This document shows, piece after piece, positions 45,031 through 53,461 of a stretch of 64,000 bases of DNA; positions within the stretch are counted from its first letter, which is position 1; each line of letters begins with the position of its first letter. The position numbers and the translations under genes are program-made. This DNA comes from Hydrogenispora ethanolica (lineage in GTDB: Bacteria; Bacillota; UBA4882; UBA8346). The stretch spans positions 1-64,000 of the forward strand of contig NZ_SLUN01000007.1 of assembly GCF_004340685.1 (NCBI RefSeq), given 5' to 3'. The notes beneath the pieces were generated by a model, which was not told the DNA's origin, searched no databases, and saw only the letters and a list, made by a program, of their open reading frames with translations.

Positions 45031-45456
45031 TTAGGTGGCGACGGGCGCGGCCGCTCCGGAGAGGGCCAGGATCTGCTGCCAGTATTCCGGCCGGACCGGC
45101 ATCACCGACAGCCGGGGCAGGCGGACCAGTTCCCACTGGCCGAAGCAGGGATCCTGCTTGATCTGGCGCAGGGTGACCGGCCGGGCCAGCCGGCCCCGGG
45201 GTTCAACGTCCACCACCAGCAGCCGGGGATCGTTCGCCTCCGGGTCCGGGTAAGGGGCCGAGACGACCTGGGCCGTGCCGACAATGGCCTTTTCCTTCCC
45301 GGTGTGATAGATGAAAATCCGGTCGCCCGGCTGCATCCGCCGGATATTCTGAATGGCCCGCCAATTGCGGACGCCGTTCCAGCGCTCGCGGCCGTTCCGT
45401 TCCAAGTCGGCGTATCCGAATTCCTCCGGTTCGGTTTTGACCAGCCACAACTGCAT
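45031..45456 (-). CDS. EVE (PUA-like) domain protein
   Basis: 141 residues from ATG 45456, preceded by GGAGGG. QLWLVKTEPEEFGYADL, WNGVRNWRAIQNIRRMQPGD and FIYHTGKEKAIVGTAQV are the EVE-domain signatures; the aromatic cage binds modified bases in DNA or RNA. Its exact target is unknown. A family B element inserted 10 bases upstream of its ribosome binding site now forms the 5' region. Confidence 0.9.
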   Translation of the reverse strand: MQLWLVKTEPEEFGYADLERNGRERWNGVRNWRAIQNIRRMQPGDRIFIYHTGKEKAIVGTAQVVSAPYPDPEANDPRLLVVDVEPRGRLARPVTLRQIKQDPCFGQWELVRLPRLSVMPVRPEYWQQILALSGAAAPVAT

Positions 45457-45476
45457 TTTTATCCCTCCGCCCAGGG

Positions 45477-45733
45477 CAATGTCATCAAGTGATGATTCCA
45501 TATCTTGGAATTTGGTTTCAACGGTGCCTACGATGTAGACGATATGCGGGCCAACCGGGGCATGAATGCCCCGGCTACAAGATGGAAGCCTTCCGTGGCT
45601 AATTTTCAGCAGAATATTTTATCCCGTTTTTTAGGGCCTTTCAAGGTCCTTTCGCCTTGTAGCCGGGTGATTTATCGCCCGGTCGGCGTTCAATTCGTCA
45701 GCGAAATTTTTCCACGATAGCTTGATGACATTG
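45477..45733. mobile_element. MITE-like element, family B copy B2 (257 bp)
   Basis: Ends CAATGTCATCAAGTGATGAT and the complement of CAATGTCATCAAGCTATCGT. CCGCCCAGGG stands on both sides (45467-45476 and 45734-45743), a perfect 10-bp duplication. Internal palindromes include GGGGCATGAATGCCCC, and GCCGGG and CCCGG arms. Almost identical to B3 except for a shorter middle. Confidence 0.9.
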
Positions 45734-45840
45734 CCGCCCAGGGAACCCCGCGGCCCGCCTGCTTCCACTCCGCCGGGGATTCCGCTTTTTTTAAAATTAT
45801 ATCCCAAAAACGGCTCCGCCGTTCGGTCCGGGAAAAACAA

Positions 45841-45873
45841 AAAAGGCCCCGGACTCTGGGACCGGCGCCTTGG
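45841..45873 (-). terminator. terminator of the cold shock gene
   Basis: GGCGCC/CCGGGGCC stem with a run of six T on the minus strand, 15 bases after the csp stop. Confidence 0.7.
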
Positions 45874-45887
45874 TTGGTTTCGAAAGA

Positions 45888-46085
45888 TTATCCTAGCGTG
45901 ACGTTTTCAGCTTGCGGTCCACGCTGGCCGTTGACGATATCGAACTCCACGGCTTGGCCTTCCTCCAGTGACTTGTAGCCGTCCATCTTGATCGCCGAAA
46001 AGTGGACGAAGACGTCGTCGCCGCCTTCCCGCTCGATAAAACCGAAACCTTTCTCCGAATTAAACCATTTGACTTTGCCTTTCAT
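45888..46085 (-). CDS. cold shock protein (CspA family)
   Basis: 65 residues, a single OB-fold nucleic-acid chaperone. [20 protein letters not shown] carries RNP1, and DVFVHFSAI is RNP2. ATG at 46085 follows AGGAGG. About 110 bases of leader separate it from a CATAATATAG -10-like site near 46190, as in other csp genes with a regulated 5' leader. A terminator (AAGGCGCCGG with CCGGGGCCTT and T run, 45841-45873) lies downstream on the minus strand. Confidence 0.95.
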   Translation of the reverse strand: MKGKVKWFNSEKGFGFIEREGGDDVFVHFSAIKMDGYKSLEEGQAVEFDIVNGQRGPQAENVTLG

Positions 46086-46270
46086 CAACCGTTCCTCCTA
46101 AAATCATGGATGCTGAACTGGCGCACATATCCCAAGCTTCAACCAAGGAATCGTCCTCCACATCGCCGGGCATCCAAAAACTGATTGCGACAGCTATATT
46201 ATGGCTCGGCCGGGCCAGACTATCCCCCTCCCGGCCGGTTTCTTTCTGCCAAAATTTAGGCCGCCTCCCG

Positions 46271-46753
46271 TCAGGACCATTTCGGCCCGCCGTAGCTCTC
46301 CATTTCGGCGCCGGTCCGGACGACCTTGCCATAATAATCGGGATCCGTGGCCCAGCCGGGTTTATTGGGGGAGGGCAGCAGCGCCTTGAGAAAGCGGTGC
46401 GGATCGTCGAGATGTTCCAGGGCCGCCTGATACCAGGGCACCGCGGCGATGATCGCCGCGTAATCGACGATGCAGGCCGTCCAGTCGGGATACTTGCGCC
46501 AGAGGGCGGGCGCCTGATACCAGCCGCGTTGATAATGCCATTCGGCCGCGGTCAGTTGGAACGTGGGACCATCCCAAGTGGGTCCGGCCTTGATCGAGAA
46601 AATGTTATTGGCCTCCCGGGCCAGATCCGAATTGCCCCAATGCGATTCCAGGGCCGCCTGGGCAAAGACCACCGCCTGGTTGAACCGCGCCCCTTGAGCG
46701 TGGGCTTTATCGCAGGCGTGGGCCATTTGATGGATGAATTCGATCTTGGTCAT
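46271..46753 (-). CDS. GH73-type endo-beta-N-acetylglucosaminidase domain protein
   Basis: 160 residues. AVVFAQAALESHWGNSDLAR with the catalytic Glu, NNIFSIKAG, and the Tyr-rich WHYQRGWYQAPALWRKYP and YGKVVRTG segments are the FlgJ/AcmA glucosaminidase fold that cuts peptidoglycan. There is no signal peptide or anchor, as in some prophage or spore-cortex forms. It is divergent from the PTS regulator at 47367. Confidence 0.85.
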   Translation of the reverse strand: MTKIEFIHQMAHACDKAHAQGARFNQAVVFAQAALESHWGNSDLAREANNIFSIKAGPTWDGPTFQLTAAEWHYQRGWYQAPALWRKYPDWTACIVDYAAIIAAVPWYQAALEHLDDPHRFLKALLPSPNKPGWATDPDYYGKVVRTGAEMESYGGPKWS

Positions 46754-46909
46754 GCCTTCCTCCGGAGATTGATGGTTCTATAGCATATGCATCCGGCAGG
46801 CGCCGGGCGACTGAATCGCCCCAACCGGGCCGGATGGTTTGAGAACAATCATTCGAAATAAAATTGGAAAATCGGAAATTGTGAAAGGATCTCCAAAAGA
46901 TACGGATCC

Positions 46910-47140
46910 GGCATGGAAATAAGAATTACCGGCATGGAAATTAAAATTTACGCTCCGCTAATTGAATTTTCACCCATGTCAATGCAATTTTCATGCCTGA
47001 GAATTCATATTCCCATCCCGGAAATGGAAATTTCCGTCCTGCCAATGCGGATTGAACCGCTGAGAATTGAAAATTCATGCCTGCCAATGAAAATTGCGCC
47101 CTCGCAAAATGAATTTGCAACCGGTAAAATTCAAATTGAC
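46910..47140. repeat. 21-bp-period array 4 (AATT core)
   Basis: Eleven units begin at exactly 21-base steps from 46910 (46931, 46952 ... 47120). Units share a CC near position 3, an ATG- or AAT-word in the first half and an AATT/TTTTC word in the second half, but no two are identical. The plus-strand frame from 46913 reads as heptads (MEIRITG, MEIKIYA, LRIENSC, LPMKIAP) with alternating hydrophobic residues. It lies in the divergent region between the GH73 gene and the PTS regulator. Confidence 0.88.
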
Positions 47141-47366
47141 GCCTTGGAAAGAGGTGATTTCCGGAATAATCGGTTATTTCCCGGGGAAGATGGTTATTTT
47201 AGAAAAATTTTGGCAAAAAATGGAGTTTCAATTTTCTTTCCCGCAGGGAGAGCGGGATTCGCGGCATGATACCAAAAACTTGCCGCAAAGGTTGAAAAGA
47301 TTCGGAATTTATCCCCGGGAGGCGCGCGTTTATAATGAAACCAACAAGGAATGGACGGGTGGAAAG

Positions 47367-49337
47367 ATGACGCTCTTGACCAAGCGGCAGCGGGACATTT
47401 TGGCCTTGCTGATCAAAGAGGAAGAATACGTCACCGTCAAGCAGATCGCCGCGCGGTTCGGCATCGCCGAGCGAACGGTCCGCTACGATCTGCGCTGGAT
47501 CGAATGCTGGCTGCGGGAGAACGGGAGCGGGCTGCTGAAGACGGCCGGCTGCGCCGGGACGATCGACCGTTCGGCCCAGGATTTCGATGCGGAGCGGTTT
47601 CGCGAGGCGCTGAACGATATCCACCACCGGGCCCTGTCCGCGGCGGAACGGCGTTTTACCATTCTGTTGTACCTGTTTTTGGAGCCGGAAGCGATCACGC
47701 TGCGCCAGATCGCCGAGCGGCTGAATGTCTGCAAGAACACCGTGGTCAGCGACATGGACGCGGTCGACGGCCAGTTGGCCCAAGCCGGGCTGCGGCTGGA
47801 ACGCAAGATCCATTACGGATTCAGCCTGGCCGGGGCGGAAACGGCGATTCGCGGTTTCTATATCCGGACCGTCCTCGACGGGCTGGCCCGGAACCTGATC
47901 AGCGAAGCCCATCTGCTGGTGTGGCTCAAGGCGGCCTCTCCCGGCCAGCTTTCCGCGATCATCGACGAGGTCGAGTCGGAGCTGCGGGTGGAGTATTCCG
48001 ATTCCGCCAAAAAAGAGCTGTATATCTCGCTCCTGGTGGCGGCGCACCGCGTATTGAACGGCAGACTGCTCCCGGACGGGCCGGAGGATGGGGAGCGGGA
48101 GGACGGCTACCGGCAGCTCGACCGGCTCTACGACACTTGGGCCGCCGGCCACCGGATCGCGATGCCCCGCGGCGAGCTGGCGTATATCCGGCAGATCTTC
48201 AGGGGCGCCAAGCTCGCCAACGATCGGAACGATATTGGGGATCCGGCCGCCAGCGACGCCGAAACCATGCTCCTCTGCCAGCAGATGATCGACGACGCCC
48301 GCTGTTATCTGGGGCTCGACCTCCAGAACGATCTGGAGCTGGTCCACGGTTTGCGGACCCACCTCAAGATCGCCGTTCACCGCTTGCGGCACAATTTGTC
48401 CGTCTCCAACCCGCTGACCGATCAGGTCAAGTTTCAGATGCCCTTCTTTTTTGAGATGTCCAAAAAGATCATCGCCAAATATGAGGGCCGGATCGGCGCG
48501 GCCGTGCCCGATGACGAGACCGCCTATATCGCCATGTACTTCGGGGCGGCTTTCGAGCGCAGTCTCTGCAGCGGATTCATGCCCACGGCGCTGGTGGTTT
48601 GCGGCGGCGGCGTGGCCACTTCGGGGCTTTTGATCACCCGTTTGAAAGTGATGCTGCCCGAAATCAAGCTGATCGGCCCGGTTCCGGCCGAAAAGATCGC
48701 CGCGACGCTGGCCGGGACGGCGGTGGACTTCATCATCGCCACCGCGCCCGTGAAAGGGCTGGGCAAAGAAGTGGTGCGCGTCAATCCGCTGCTGGAGAAT
48801 GACGATCTCACCCGGATCAAGACCCTCATTTTCCGGAATTCCTCCCGCAAACAGCTGCAATATCTGTCCGACCGCAATCTGCGCGAGGCGGAGGAACGCT
48901 GGGAGCTGGGAGAGCTGATCCCCAGGGAAGCGCTGAATCTGAACGTGGAGTGCAAGAACTGGCAGCAGGCCATCCGTTGCTGCGGCCAGCCCCTGCTGGA
49001 GCAGGGGGCCATCACCGAGCAGTATGTCGAGGCCATGATCAAAGCGGTCCTGGATTACGGCCCCTACATGGTGATCATTCCGGAGATCGCGCTGGCCCAT
49101 GCCGCGCCCGAGAAAGGCGTCCGCCGCGAATGCCTCAGCCTGATCACGCTCCGGCAGCCGCTGCAGTTCGGGGAGAAGAACAAGGAATGGGTGCGGATCG
49201 TGATCGTCTTCGGCGCCCGCAACCACCAACCGGAACAGTTGCACCGGCTCGTCAAAATCCTGGAGCAGCCGGGAAATATCGAACGTATCAAAGAAGCTGC
49301 CGCCCATGATCAGATCATGCGGCTGTCCAACCGCTAG
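47367..49337 (+). CDS. PRD-containing PTS-responsive transcription activator (MtlR/LicR type)
   Basis: 656 residues from ATG 47367, behind GGTGG. Helix-turn-helix near 10-50 (YVTVKQIAARFGIAERTVRY), a second near 120, PTS regulation domains around 170-410 with His residues in LELVHGLRTHLKIAVHRL, an EIIB-like domain with VVCGGGVATSGLL (Cys), and a C-terminal EIIA-like domain with the phosphohistidine in IALAHAAPEKG. Phosphorylation by HPr and EIIB sets its activity. It heads the operon for the ascorbate-type PTS. Its EIIA domain is a paralogue of the next gene. Confidence 0.92.
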   Translation: MTLLTKRQRDILALLIKEEEYVTVKQIAARFGIAERTVRYDLRWIECWLRENGSGLLKTAGCAGTIDRSAQDFDAERFREALNDIHHRALSAAERRFTILLYLFLEPEAITLRQIAERLNVCKNTVVSDMDAVDGQLAQAGLRLERKIHYGFSLAGAETAIRGFYIRTVLDGLARNLISEAHLLVWLKAASPGQLSAIIDEVESELRVEYSDSAKKELYISLLVAAHRVLNGRLLPDGPEDGEREDGYRQLDRLYDTWAAGHRIAMPRGELAYIRQIFRGAKLANDRNDIGDPAASDAETMLLCQQMIDDARCYLGLDLQNDLELVHGLRTHLKIAVHRLRHNLSVSNPLTDQVKFQMPFFFEMSKKIIAKYEGRIGAAVPDDETAYIAMYFGAAFERSLCSGFMPTALVVCGGGVATSGLLITRLKVMLPEIKLIGPVPAEKIAATLAGTAVDFIIATAPVKGLGKEVVRVNPLLENDDLTRIKTLIFRNSSRKQLQYLSDRNLREAEERWELGELIPREALNLNVECKNWQQAIRCCGQPLLEQGAITEQYVEAMIKAVLDYGPYMVIIPEIALAHAAPEKGVRRECLSLITLRQPLQFGEKNKEWVRIVIVFGARNHQPEQLHRLVKILEQPGNIERIKEAAAHDQIMRLSNR

Positions 49338-49349
49338 AGGAGGATATCA

Positions 49350-49796
49350 TTGCAGATCGTAGCCAAAGAAAACATCCGCCTGGGAGTCCGGGCGGCCGGC
49401 TGGGAAGAGGCGATCCGGGAAGCCGGTCGCCTGCTGCTGCAGTCCGGCCAGATTCGAGAGGCGTATATCGACCATATGATCCAAAGCGTCAAGACCCTGG
49501 GACCCTACATTGTGATCATCCCGGGCGTGGCCATCGCCCACGCCCGGCCCGATGAGACCGTATTGGCGGAGGGGGTGAGCGTCATCACGCTGGAAAAGGC
49601 GGTGGCCTTCGGCAATCCCGATAACGATCCGGTCGATATCGTCTGGGCCTTCGCCGCCCGCTCCAATAACGGGCACCTCGAGACCATCGCCAGGCTCTCG
49701 CGTTTTTTGGAGAACGACCGGGATCTGGCGTTGTTGCGGCAGGCGTCCGATGCGGACTTCGCCTACCGGCTGATTAACCGGACGGCCCAACCCTGA
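49350..49796 (+). CDS. PTS EIIA component (mannitol/fructose/ascorbate type)
   Basis: 148 residues from TTG 49350, six bases after GAGGAGG. The phosphohistidine lies in VIIPGVAIAHARPDE near residue 68; AGWEEAIREAGRLLLQSGQI and PVDIVWAFAARSN are family hallmarks. It passes phosphate from HPr to the EIIB encoded next. Confidence 0.92.
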   Translation: MQIVAKENIRLGVRAAGWEEAIREAGRLLLQSGQIREAYIDHMIQSVKTLGPYIVIIPGVAIAHARPDETVLAEGVSVITLEKAVAFGNPDNDPVDIVWAFAARSNNGHLETIARLSRFLENDRDLALLRQASDADFAYRLINRTAQP

Positions 49797-49847
49797 CGCG
49801 CTGGCCGCGATCCGCGCCGGCGCGAACACGAATGAAGGAGAAGCAAA

Positions 49848-50147
49848 ATGCCTAAAGCCAAAATTTTAGCGGTCTGCGGTTTCGGAGTCGGTTCCTCGAT
49901 GATCCTGAAGATGAAGATCGACGAAGTCCTGAAGAGCCACGGTTTGAGCGCCGAGGTCTTCACCACCGACGTGGGGACGGCGGCCTCGACCCCCTGCGAT
50001 CTGATCTTCACCTCCAAGGAGCTGGAGGCGAACATTCGCTCCAAAGCCAAGGTACCGGTGATCGCCATCACCAATTTCATCAATAAGCAGGAGATCGAGG
50101 AGAAAGGCCTGACCCTGCTGGAGCAGATCTGCCGCCCGGACCGGTAG
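49848..50147 (+). CDS. PTS EIIB component (UlaB/SgaB type)
   Basis: 99 residues. The active-site Cys is in ILAVCGFGVGSSMILKMKI, followed by a P-loop-like turn; EVFTTDVGTA and DLIFTSKEL complete the lactose/ascorbate-type EIIB fold. It phosphorylates the sugar entering through the following EIIC. Confidence 0.93.
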   Translation: MPKAKILAVCGFGVGSSMILKMKIDEVLKSHGLSAEVFTTDVGTAASTPCDLIFTSKELEANIRSKAKVPVIAITNFINKQEIEEKGLTLLEQICRPDR

Positions 50148-50195
50148 GCGGCCTACCGGCAGGGGACGTATCAACCAATAAAGGAGGAAGGGAAT

Positions 50196-51479
50196 ATGGC
50201 GGTTTTGAATTTTTTCATTAACCAGATCTTCCGGGAAGCATCGCTGTTTTTGGGAATTATCGCTCTCATCGGTCTGCTGTTGCAGAGAAAATCCTTCTCC
50301 GACGTGATGAAGGGGACCTTCAAGACGATCATCGGCGTGATCATCCTGACCCAAGGCGTCAATATCCTGTGCAGTTCCATGGGACCGCTGGGCAACGCTT
50401 TCAGCAGCCTGTTCAAGATCACCTCGGTGAGCCAGCTGAATCCGCTGGGCACCGACAAATTTATCACCCAGTTCGGCTCACAGATCGGCGTCGCCATGCT
50501 GCTGGCGTTCTTGCTCAATATTGCGGTGGCCCGTTTCACCCGGATCAAAAATATTTTCCTGACCGGACATCACCTGTTCTGGTTCGCCTTTATCTTTGTG
50601 GCCCTCGGCGTCGAAGCGGGCCTGAAAGGCGCCGGCCTGCTCTGGATGAGCACCCTGCTGCTGGCGGTGTACATCATCTTTATGCCGGCCCTGATCCGGC
50701 CGTTCGTCCGGGAAGTGACCGGCGAGGACAGCTTCACCCTGGGCCATCCCACGGTCGGACTCTCGCTGGTCGCGGGCCTGCTCGGCAAGGCCTTCGGCAA
50801 CAAGGCTAGGTCCACCGAGGATCTGAAGATCCCGGAGTCATTGGATTTCATGCGCGAGATTACCATCACCTCGTCGGCCGTGGTCTTCCTGGTCTATCTG
50901 ATCGTCGGCTTCATCCTGGGCGATCAGGCGGCCAAACTGTACAGCCCCGACAAAAATCTGGTGGTTTACTCGCTGCTGCAGGGCGTCCTGTTCGGCGCCG
51001 GGCTGACCGTCCTGTTGACCGGGGTGCGGATGATGCTCTCGGAGATCATCCCGGCCTTTAAAGGGATCTCCGACCGCTGGATCCCGGAGGCCATTCCGGC
51101 GCTGGACTGCCCGATGCTCTTTCCCTACGCTCCCAACGCGGTGCTGATCGGCTTCATCGTCTCCATGATCACCTCGGTGATTACCATCGTCATCTGCGGG
51201 AAGCTGGGCGTCTTCGCCTATGCGGTGCTGCCGCTCACTATCACCTGCTTCTTTGAGATCGGCACCGCCGCCATCATCGGCAACGGCACCGGCGGCGCCC
51301 GGGGCGCGATCATCGGTTCCGCCGTGGCCGGAGTGCTGATGATTTTACTGGTGGGCTTTTCGATCCCCTTCCTCCAACATACGGTCGCCGATTTCCAGAT
51401 CATCTTCGGCGGCAATGACTTCTCGCTGTGGGCGATCATCGTCGGTTTCGTGACCCGGCTGTTGGGGATGGGAGCGTAG
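50196..51479 (+). CDS. PTS EIIC permease, ascorbate (UlaA/SgaT) family
   Basis: 427 residues behind AAAGGAGGAA. About ten membrane helices, with the family motifs FKTIIGVIILTQGVNIL near 45, GHHLFWFAFIF near 125 and CPMLFPYAPNAVLIGF near 305. The family is named for ascorbate, but many members carry other sugars. The absence of ulaD-G-type genes and the SIS isomerase next door argue against ascorbate as substrate here. Confidence 0.92.
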   Translation: MAVLNFFINQIFREASLFLGIIALIGLLLQRKSFSDVMKGTFKTIIGVIILTQGVNILCSSMGPLGNAFSSLFKITSVSQLNPLGTDKFITQFGSQIGVAMLLAFLLNIAVARFTRIKNIFLTGHHLFWFAFIFVALGVEAGLKGAGLLWMSTLLLAVYIIFMPALIRPFVREVTGEDSFTLGHPTVGLSLVAGLLGKAFGNKARSTEDLKIPESLDFMREITITSSAVVFLVYLIVGFILGDQAAKLYSPDKNLVVYSLLQGVLFGAGLTVLLTGVRMMLSEIIPAFKGISDRWIPEAIPALDCPMLFPYAPNAVLIGFIVSMITSVITIVICGKLGVFAYAVLPLTITCFFEIGTAAIIGNGTGGARGAIIGSAVAGVLMILLVGFSIPFLQHTVADFQIIFGGNDFSLWAIIVGFVTRLLGMGA

Positions 51480-51482
51480 GCC

Positions 51483-52223
51483 ATGCGTTACGGCGAGATG
51501 TATCTGCAACATGTCCGGGAGATCGGCGAGCGGGTATTCAGGGAGCAATCGGATGCAATGGAGAAGGCGGCCGCGGTGATGGCCGACGCCATCGCCGCCG
51601 GCCGGACGCTGTACGCCTTCGGTTGCTCCCACGCGGGCATTCTGGTGGAGGAGCTCTTTTACCGCACCGGCGGGCTGGCCCTGATCAATCCGTTGTTCAA
51701 TCCCACGCTGATGCTGAATACCCGGCCGGTCACCCTGACTTCGCGCATGGAAAGGCTGGAGGGCTTCGGCCGGGAGATCGTCGCCAGCAGCCCGTTGGGC
51801 CGGGGCGATGTGATCCTGATCCATTCGGTCTCGGGCCGCAACCCGGCCAGTATCGACGCGGCGCTGGAAGCCGCCCGGCGGGGCGCTTACGTGATCGCCC
51901 TGACCAATCTGGCGTATTCGCGCCAGGTGACCTCGCGCCATTCCAGCGGCAAGAACCTCTATCAACTGGCCGACCTGGTGATTGATAATTGCGGCGATTT
52001 TGAGGACGCCGCGATCGCCATCCCCGGTCTGGAGCAGAAGGTGGCTCCCACTTCCACGGCCGTCGGGGCGCTGATCGTCAACGCGATCCTGGTGGAGCTG
52101 GTGGCAAAACTGGTGGAACGGGGCATCGCCCCGCCGGTCTTCCACAGCGCCAATGTCGACGGCGGGGACGAGTACAATCAACGGATCTTCGCGGAATACC
52201 GCGACCGGATCCATTATTTATAA
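51483..52223 (+). CDS. SIS-domain sugar-phosphate-binding protein (UPF0309 type)
   Basis: 246 residues, 3 bases after the EIIC stop. The SIS fold motifs TLYAFGCSHAGILVEELFYR, VILIHSVSGRNPASIDAALE and TSTAVGALIVNAILVEL are clear. It probably isomerises or deaminates, or removes a side group from, the sugar phosphate delivered by this PTS. It suggests an amino or N-acetyl sugar, which is inference. Confidence 0.88.
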   Translation: MRYGEMYLQHVREIGERVFREQSDAMEKAAAVMADAIAAGRTLYAFGCSHAGILVEELFYRTGGLALINPLFNPTLMLNTRPVTLTSRMERLEGFGREIVASSPLGRGDVILIHSVSGRNPASIDAALEAARRGAYVIALTNLAYSRQVTSRHSSGKNLYQLADLVIDNCGDFEDAAIAIPGLEQKVAPTSTAVGALIVNAILVELVAKLVERGIAPPVFHSANVDGGDEYNQRIFAEYRDRIHYL

Positions 52224-52273
52224 GGGCTGTGAGGGCGGTTGCGCTTCGGCGCGCCGCCTTTTTCGAGATATCA

Positions 52274-52320
52274 AAAGCCGGCCCGTGACAGCAAGATGGC
52301 TGTCGCGGGCCGGCTTTCAT
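52274..52320. terminator. bidirectional terminator after the PTS operon
   Basis: AAAGCCGGCCCG and CGGGCCGGCTTT form a 12-bp stem enclosing a second short stem, with TCATTTTG after it on the plus strand and TTTTGA on the minus strand. It separates the convergent genes ending at 52223 and 52345. Confidence 0.85.
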
Positions 52321-52344
52321 TTTGAATGGCAATTCAAATTTCTG

Positions 52345-53277
52345 CTACAGGTCGAGATTGAGCCGGAGGAATAACGCCGCATCATCGGTGATGATCCGGA
52401 TCCCGATCAGATTCCGATCCAGGTCCTCATCCCTGGGAATCTCCAGCAGATAATCGTTTTCATCGTCGTCCCAGTCAAACTCCGGCCGCCAGGAGCGTTG
52501 ATTGTTTTGGATGACCCGGAAGGCCAGGCTGCGGGCACGCATCGAATGATAAATCGCATCCCAATACGAACCTCTCCGGTAGAGCTGCAGCGCGTACTGC
52601 TGGTGGGCGATGGCCTGAGCCAAACCCGCCTTGTAATGGCGGTAGCGGGCCGCATCCTGCGCATCGGCTATCACTTGCGCGGTGCGGTGGATCGTCGACC
52701 TGGCATTGGCCTGCGCCTGGGAACGGGGCTCGCGGCCATAGCGGGGCGGCCGGGGACCGGGCCGCCGGTCATGCCGATCATATCGGTCACGATCATACCG
52801 GTCACGATCATGCCGGTCATCATCGCCGAAACGCGGTCCGTGGGGATCGGGGTGATTGGGTTGGTCATGCCAGCGGTCGTCATCGTCATGCCGCGGCGGG
52901 CCAGGGCGATGATCGGGCTGGGGTCCGTTTCCGGGCTTGCCGTCCGGCCGGCCGTGATCGCCGCGCCGGTCGTCGTCCTTGGGGGACGGACCGGGTCTGT
53001 TGTCCGGCCGACCGTGATCGTCGCGCCGGTCATCATTCTTCGGGGGCGGACCGGGTTTGTTGTCCGGCGGGTGATTGGGATTGCCGGGCCGGTTATCCGG
53101 TTTGCCGCCGGGCTGATGGGGGTCTTTCTCGCCGGGCTTATCCGGCGGCCAGGGTGTCGGGGTCGGCGTCGGCGCGGGCTGCGGCCCCCGGCGGGGCGGA
53201 TTATGCGCGGCGTAAGTCCCGAGCGAACAGGCCAAGAGCATCGCCGTGAGCAAGCATATGCTGAACCATTTCTTCAA
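52345..53277 (-). CDS. secreted Pro/Asp/Arg/His-rich protein
   Basis: 310 residues. Signal peptide (KKWFSICLLTAMLLACSLG), in which LLACS could be a lipobox for lipid attachment. Residues 28-190 are low-complexity: repeated PGPPPKNDDRRDDHGRPDNR-type blocks and then DRDRYDRDRYDRHD-type runs. Residues 195-265 are a predicted helical domain (STIHRTAQVIADAQDAARYR) and the end is acidic (WDDDENDYLLEIPRDEDLD). A wall-spanning or metal-binding role is possible; no family is recognised. The repeats occur at DNA level and are prone to slippage. Confidence 0.75.
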   Translation of the reverse strand: MKKWFSICLLTAMLLACSLGTYAAHNPPRRGPQPAPTPTPTPWPPDKPGEKDPHQPGGKPDNRPGNPNHPPDNKPGPPPKNDDRRDDHGRPDNRPGPSPKDDDRRGDHGRPDGKPGNGPQPDHRPGPPRHDDDDRWHDQPNHPDPHGPRFGDDDRHDRDRYDRDRYDRHDRRPGPRPPRYGREPRSQAQANARSTIHRTAQVIADAQDAARYRHYKAGLAQAIAHQQYALQLYRRGSYWDAIYHSMRARSLAFRVIQNNQRSWRPEFDWDDDENDYLLEIPRDEDLDRNLIGIRIITDDAALFLRLNLDL

Positions 53278-53461
53278 GGTGGACCCTCCTTATCCATAGC
53301 CAAAAATCGATTGTTGGAATTCAGTTGGATTTGTATAAGATAGACGAAACCCTTTCCAAAAATGTTCCAAAAATTTTTATTTATTTCAGTTAAGTAAGAA
53401 CGGGCTCCCGGTCTCGGGAACCCGTTCGAAAGGGAAAATTCAACCTGCCGCGGCAAGATGG

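Noticed and set aside
47094-47366. Upstream extension of the PTS regulator to ATG 47094
   Set aside because: It would add 91 residues that run through the end of array 4 and carry no domain; GGTGG before ATG 47367 and the family N-terminus favour the later start.
47199-49307. 702-codon open frame antisense to the PTS regulator
   Set aside because: Same reason: the plus strand encodes an unmistakable PRD regulator and the reverse frame has no motif.
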